Below, piece by piece: positions 12,001-18,000 of a stretch of 18,600 bases of DNA (positions are counted from its first letter, which is position 1; each line of letters opens with the position of its first letter). The position numbers were made by a program, and so were the translations under genes. The stretch lies in assembly GCA_030691585.1 (NCBI GenBank), contig JAUYEC010000056.1, positions 1 through 18,600 of the forward strand, written 5' to 3'. This DNA is from Candidatus Omnitrophota bacterium (lineage in GTDB: Bacteria; Omnitrophota; Gorgyraeia; Gygaellales; Profunditerraquicolaceae). The notes below the pieces were generated by a model. That model was not told where the DNA came from. It saw only the letters and a program-made list of their open reading frames with translations, and searched no databases.

Positions 12001-15000
12001 TGCGGCCTGCGATACCGGTATCGATGAAAAAACAAGCAAAAAGGATGCGGATGCATTGGCAGAGAAAGTGAAAACTTTAATTATCAGCGCCGCGGACTAT
12101 TATCAGCAAAAATGCGGCCAAAAGTCTTTGGTGGGCGTGCTTTCTTATTGCACTACTAAAGCAGGCACTGCCGCGGCAGGACATCCACACGTAATATTTT
12201 TAGAAAAAGCAGTGCAGTTAGCGCGCGAAGAGCGGCCGAATATAATTATCGCCGGCAGTGACGGGTGCGCTCAGTTTGACGCCTTTACTTCTGAAAAGAC
12301 ATATAAAGGTAAGACCGGAGCGGTTTCTCTGCCCCAAGGATTCCCGCCTGATGTATTGATATTCCCGCATCTGGCCGCGTTGCATAATGCTTTAGCCCAG
12401 GTATCATTTTTAGAAAAACATGTTGAGGAAAAGCAAGATGACGCCTTATCTTTTCCATATTTAGAAGAGAAGGAGCAGGTTGCTAAGTTCCATCAGGCGC
12501 GTATCCTTCTTCCCGAGGGCACGGACCCGGTCGTCCTGGAAGCGGCGGAGAGGTTTATTAAGAGGGGGATAGGTAAAGTTATTTTCGTTGGCAAGCAGGC
12601 CCAGATCGAAGCAGCTGCCAAAGAGCAGAAAAGAGATATACAAGGCGCGGAGTTTGCGGATCCCGCAGGGTACCCGGAAAAGATTGAACGGTATGCCCGC
12701 ATTTTATGCCGGAGAAAAGGATGGGATGAGGCAAATAGTAAGGACTTGGGCGCTGCAAAAAGAGTCATTTTAAGATTAGAGAAAGAAAAAGTGCCTCTTG
12801 AGCTTAGTTACGCTATAAATATGGTGGCTGACGGCGAGGCAGACTGCCTGGTGGCCGGGAAAGTTTATGATTCCGATGCTGTTTATCTGGCGGTAAAAAC
12901 GCTGGTGGGGACAAGCGCGGGGGTAAAGGAGCTCTCCGGCGGATTTCTGATGTGCAGCCCGTATAAAGGGATAGGCAGCAATGGGAAGTTTATTGTATCG
13001 GACATCTCTTCTGTTATCTGCCCAAAAAATGCCCAGGTGCTTGCGGACATTGCCATTAATACTGCCAGGGACGCCGCTTTCTACGTTGATCCAAAAGTAA
13101 GATTGGCTTTTGTTTTATCAGTTGGCCTGGAAAGCGGCAAAGTCAGAGTATCCCAAGACGCTGTTCATAATCGGAGCTGTACCAACAATTTACGTAACAA
13201 TTCTTTGAGTCAGCGTATCGCTGTTTTGAATGGCCTATCGTTGAAGCGCGCAAAGGGATTTTTGTCAGCTCAAAGAAAGACTTTAAAAAAGTCCTTAATT
13301 AGTCTAGCCAAGCGCATTCTTGCCGGTTTCACTGTTAATCCAGAGCCAAAACCTGCGTTACCTCCATCTTTTCCGATAGTGCCTATCCAGGCGCCGCTAA
13401 GTGTGGTGGCTAGAAAGATCGCGGATACCGTACTGGAGAAGAAGGATGCTAAAAAGCCGGCAGTGATATTTGTTTTCGGGCCCTGCGGAGCGTTAAAGTC
13501 CACCGTTGTTGACACTGCGGCCGGTATTTTAGAGAAACAAGGTGTTTCGTGGTTTATCGCTGACGAAAGCAGTAATGAAGGGGCAGCGATGAACGGGCAG
13601 CTTACGAATGGAAGTAAGGTCCATTGTCCGCTCCCCAGGCCGTTTACTATCGCGGAATTGGTTAGCCGGCATTCTGACAAGGACGTTATTTTTGTGGAGT
13701 CTGTGACTAATGCTCCGGCTGACGCGCAGAATATAGATTTATTGATACGCGTAGACGGCAGTGAATCTATGCGCAGGCGCAGGATTGAAAATTCCAGTGG
13801 TTCATATGAACTTGCCGGGCAAAGAGCGGCAATTACGGCAGTCCAATCTATCCCCGGTCGAAAACTGGATAGCAGGCTGGATACGGATTTTATGGACGTA
13901 GAGTTTTTACAGGCAGGCAATTTAGCCAAAATTTTGCAGGAAGCAATGGAAGAAATATTCTCCTTGCATTGCACGGAACGCACGCTATGGAAGTTATTGT
14001 GTGGAAAGGAAGGATCGCGGTTGTGGGGTGAAGAATATATCGCCAAAGCCCGCGCCCTGCTTGGGGGGATCCCTGCTGAAACTGTTAAAATCGGCGCAGA
14101 GATAAAAAAGGGCAAGCGGGCTCTTAGGACAATCAGAGCCTTAGAGCTGTTATTATCAGAAGAAGAATTCAATAACATCTATGTGCAGTATCAGGGAGAT
14201 TTTGCTGCCGGGCGCCGGCTTTGGCATATGCGCGCGGGCGCATTAGAGGGGTATGGGCAGTTGGCCAAAGTTTACGCGGCAGGCAGAATCGGGCCCACTG
14301 ACCTGATCGGCGCGCTGGTAGAATCAAAGAGCGATCAGGGGGGTGATACTACTATGTATATTCTCCCGGAAACCAGCCCTGACGCGGTTGAGTTGAAGGC
14401 ATATTTAGACGCTTTGCCGCCAGTTTGGCAAAGATTGCGGGAACACGCGGCAAAGCATATGAAAGCGACTGATGCGGCAATGTGCCAGGTAAAAGCCGCG
14501 TTTAGATCTCAAAAAACACAATTAATCCAAGACGCAGTGCGGATGTGGGAAGATCTATGCAAGCCGCAAGGCGCCGTTGATAGATTGACAAATATCGGAA
14601 GGGGTTTAGGGCCGTATAAGAATGAGGCTGGAGTAGGTCAAACTCTGGGAGAGATCGCCAAATATTTAGCAAGAGTTGAAGAATATAAGCAGTATATAAA
14701 ACGCGCCGCCGCGGCGAAGAAGAGCCGGGCGCCATCCCGCGACCATAGCGCTGACGGAAGCCTTAAAACAAGAGAAGATGTGGAGGCGGTGTTAGTAGGG
14801 AAGAGACTGGAACTTATATCTGAGCAAAAGCGTTGGAGGCTCCCTTTATTAAGAAAAGTGAAGTTTGTGCGTTCGCTCCTGGAAAATGGATACCGGTTCC
14901 GCCAGGATATCAAGATCTATATCACTGATGACTTGGAATGCGGCGCTTGTGTGCGTATTGACGAAAAGACCGGCCGCGCCATCGCTATAATTTTTGACCG

Positions 15001-18000
15001 GAGAGTGCTGTTAGGAAATCTTGATGATACTTTCCGCCTGCCCCTTGAAGGAGTGAGCCGTTCCAATCAATGGATCATAATTCACGAACTTATTGCCGCG
15101 GAGGGCGGTTTGTACCATGATGATGTAAAGCGGCTGCAGGAAAGTATCAGGCTGGGCAGGCCGGATAGAGGATTATTGGCTCAATTAGGCAAGGATAACG
15201 GCAAGGTTTTAGATCCTTCGGCGGGATTGCCCGAATCCGGCAGGAAGCTTTGTGACAATGGGGCCGGCGCGGCAGCGCCACCTTCACAGATAGTTGAGCA
15301 GGTAGTTGATATTTCTTCATGCAAGATGGACGAACTTGGGCTTGCCCTGGTTGAGGTAATGCAGAACAGCAGGGATAAAAAGGCCCTTTTAATTTGCGTC
15401 CCGCGGACTGCCAAAGAATTGCAATTCGCGCTGTATGCCGGATTCGCCTGCCTTATACCGGCGGCTGATATAGCGGAGGCGGTATTAAAGGGGGCAACCG
15501 CCAAAACTATTTTAGTGCACGAGCACGCTTTTGCATTATCAAGCCTGGCTATGCTTGCCGGAAGATCTTTTTTAAAATTAACACTCGTTACTTCCGATAA
15601 GCCCGGCGCATGCGCGTTAAAGGATGTTATTGTAGGTCAGAAAACAGATCCCGCTAAGATCAGGGATATAAGAACGGTTATTTTGAGCGGCAGGGCGTTG
15701 CCGTTGGGATTGCCGATGGCGATAAGCGACCGGCAATGCCAGCACAATCTGGCAGTGAAACTGAAAGACGCGGGCCTTGATGAAAGCCTCGGGTTCAGCG
15801 AAGAAGCATTCCTGGGTACTTTTGTTTCTCTGGAACAGGCGCGGCTTGAAAAAGAAAAAGACCTCCTGGATGAGCAGGCAGGGCGTAAGCAAGAGGCTAT
15901 GGTTAATGAAGGGCGGCGTATGAATAGACTTTTTGCCGATATAGATACTTTAGCCAATAAAGCCGGCTATCCCGCAGCGCTTGAATTGATATCGGGAGAA
16001 GATAATGCCGCCTGGAAAAGATGGCCGGAGGCGGAAAGCGGGCCTATTTCGCGCGATCTGGAAGATAAGAGAGAAAGTATCGTTTTGGCATGGGCAAGAG
16101 ATGAAAGAAAGAGTAAAGGGCCGGGTCAGGCAACGGATTTGATTGATAAAATTTATAATGGTAAAGAAAAAGGCCCGAAAGTCCGGGCTTTATGGCAGGA
16201 AATGAGCGTGGAAATTGAAGATGCGGAACATAAAGGCATAGAGCGTGCGGAGGCAGAGGCCAGGAGATTAAGCGCGGAAAAGAAATATGAAGAGGCCGGG
16301 GGAAAAATAAGGGAGGCAAAAAAGGATTTTTCCGAGCACGATTTTTCTCCGCTAATGCGCGAGATTGCGGCTGCCGCCAGAAAAGACATTCCGGGGTGGA
16401 TATTCCCGGAGCAAAGGGAGGCGATGATAGCCGGTGTTAAAAGATATATCTACGCAAAGGTGATGCTGGAACAGGCAAAACGCAACGGCGAGGCAGGCAA
16501 GGGCAGGAAATTCTGGCGTGAAACCGCTGCTTCAGGCCTGGAATTGCTCCAACTGGTTCCGGATGAAGAAATATGGGTATTCCTTAACAGGCAGGCGCAT
16601 CTGGAAGCGGCAAAGCTCCGAAGAGAACAGATTGCTTTAAACATACCGATGTCATTTGAGGGTTTTAAAAAACTGGCTCTCTGTCTTAACGCGGGCCAGG
16701 GTTGGGATATCATCAAGAGAGAGGGTAAGAATATCGTTATCGGTAATGACCACCAGATGGCGCGCGATGTGGTCCTTATGTATGCCCAGGCATTTGCCGC
16801 GCTTTATGCCGGCAGAACCGCGGAACAACTTTTCGGCAACGCGCCTGTTGAGGGAAAAGTTTTTGCTTTTGGCGCGGGCGCAAGAACTACCGATGTCCCG
16901 GATAATTGCAGGGACCTGGAAAAGATGGGTGTATTTTTGCACAGGCAGATAGATTGCTGTCTGCAATCAAAGGCTCTTCAATCAGGGATAGATTGTCTGA
17001 CTGAAGCATATCGCAAGTTTATCGATGCCGGAATGCCCCCGCCGGTCGTATTTAGATTCGGAAGAATTTACCCCTGCAGTATACTGCTTAGGTCAATGAA
17101 CGCTATCGGCGCAACGCCGGTATTGAGCCCGGTGGAGCTGGCGGGGGTTTTGCGCACCCACAGAATACATTACAAGGATAGGATCTATATGCCGGATGGC
17201 AGTGAAGGCATATTGATCGTGCTGGATGCTTTTGAAGACCCGGTCATGCCCGCAAGCTCCCTCTTTTTATTCCCGATCTCCGCGGACAGGCCGGTTCAAT
17301 CCTACATTGACGACTGGGAAAACACGCTTGTTTTATTGGAACAGTCGGAATGGCTGGGTGGTAATAAGCGTTTTTATGCCGCGGGCGTAAGTTACGATTT
17401 CACCAGCGAAGCGGCCTGCAGATTGTTGATCGATGCGGCGTACCCAGGTTTACCCGGACTTGAAAGGCAGGAAAAGGCGCGCGAGGTATGGCATTCACAG
17501 GACCTGCAGGTCAAATACGCTCAAGCCAGGCAAAACCAGCCAAAGTTTACGGAAATGAAATTTGACGCTGCCACAGAGAGGCTTTACCATTTCATAAAAT
17601 TGGCGGAATACGCGCTGGATTCCCATCCCCACAGCCTTGCGACTTTGCGCCTGTTAAGAATGCTGATCAGGATCAGCCTTAGTCCGGGTTTTTCAAATTT
17701 TTACATCAGGTTATCAAAGGGCTTGATCGTTTATCATGCTTTGTCGGCCGGCGATGGATTATTTGCCAACCTTTTACAGGAAGACGCCGGCGAAGACTCG
17801 GATAAGTGGTATTATCTGCTGGAGATATCCAATGAATCAAGAGATATCTGGGATAACTTTGAGAACAGGGTGAAGGAAGAGATCAAAGAGACCGGTTCGA
17901 CGGATAAGATCTATTCTCTGGCGGGAAGCGGAGACGAAGAGAGAAAAGCGGTGGATGAAATCGCTATAAGGATATTTTCCTTTGCCTGCTGTGAAAAAAA

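Noticed and set aside
13270..14178. 302-codon open frame on the - strand
   Set aside because: It is the antisense shadow of module A copy 2; a shorter matching shadow lies opposite copy 1 (2842-3228). It has Ser-rich low-complexity composition, no recognisable domain and no promoter.
16656..16952. 98-codon + strand frame in a different phase
   Set aside because: It is an out-of-phase shadow within the giant frame, with no motif and no ribosome site.
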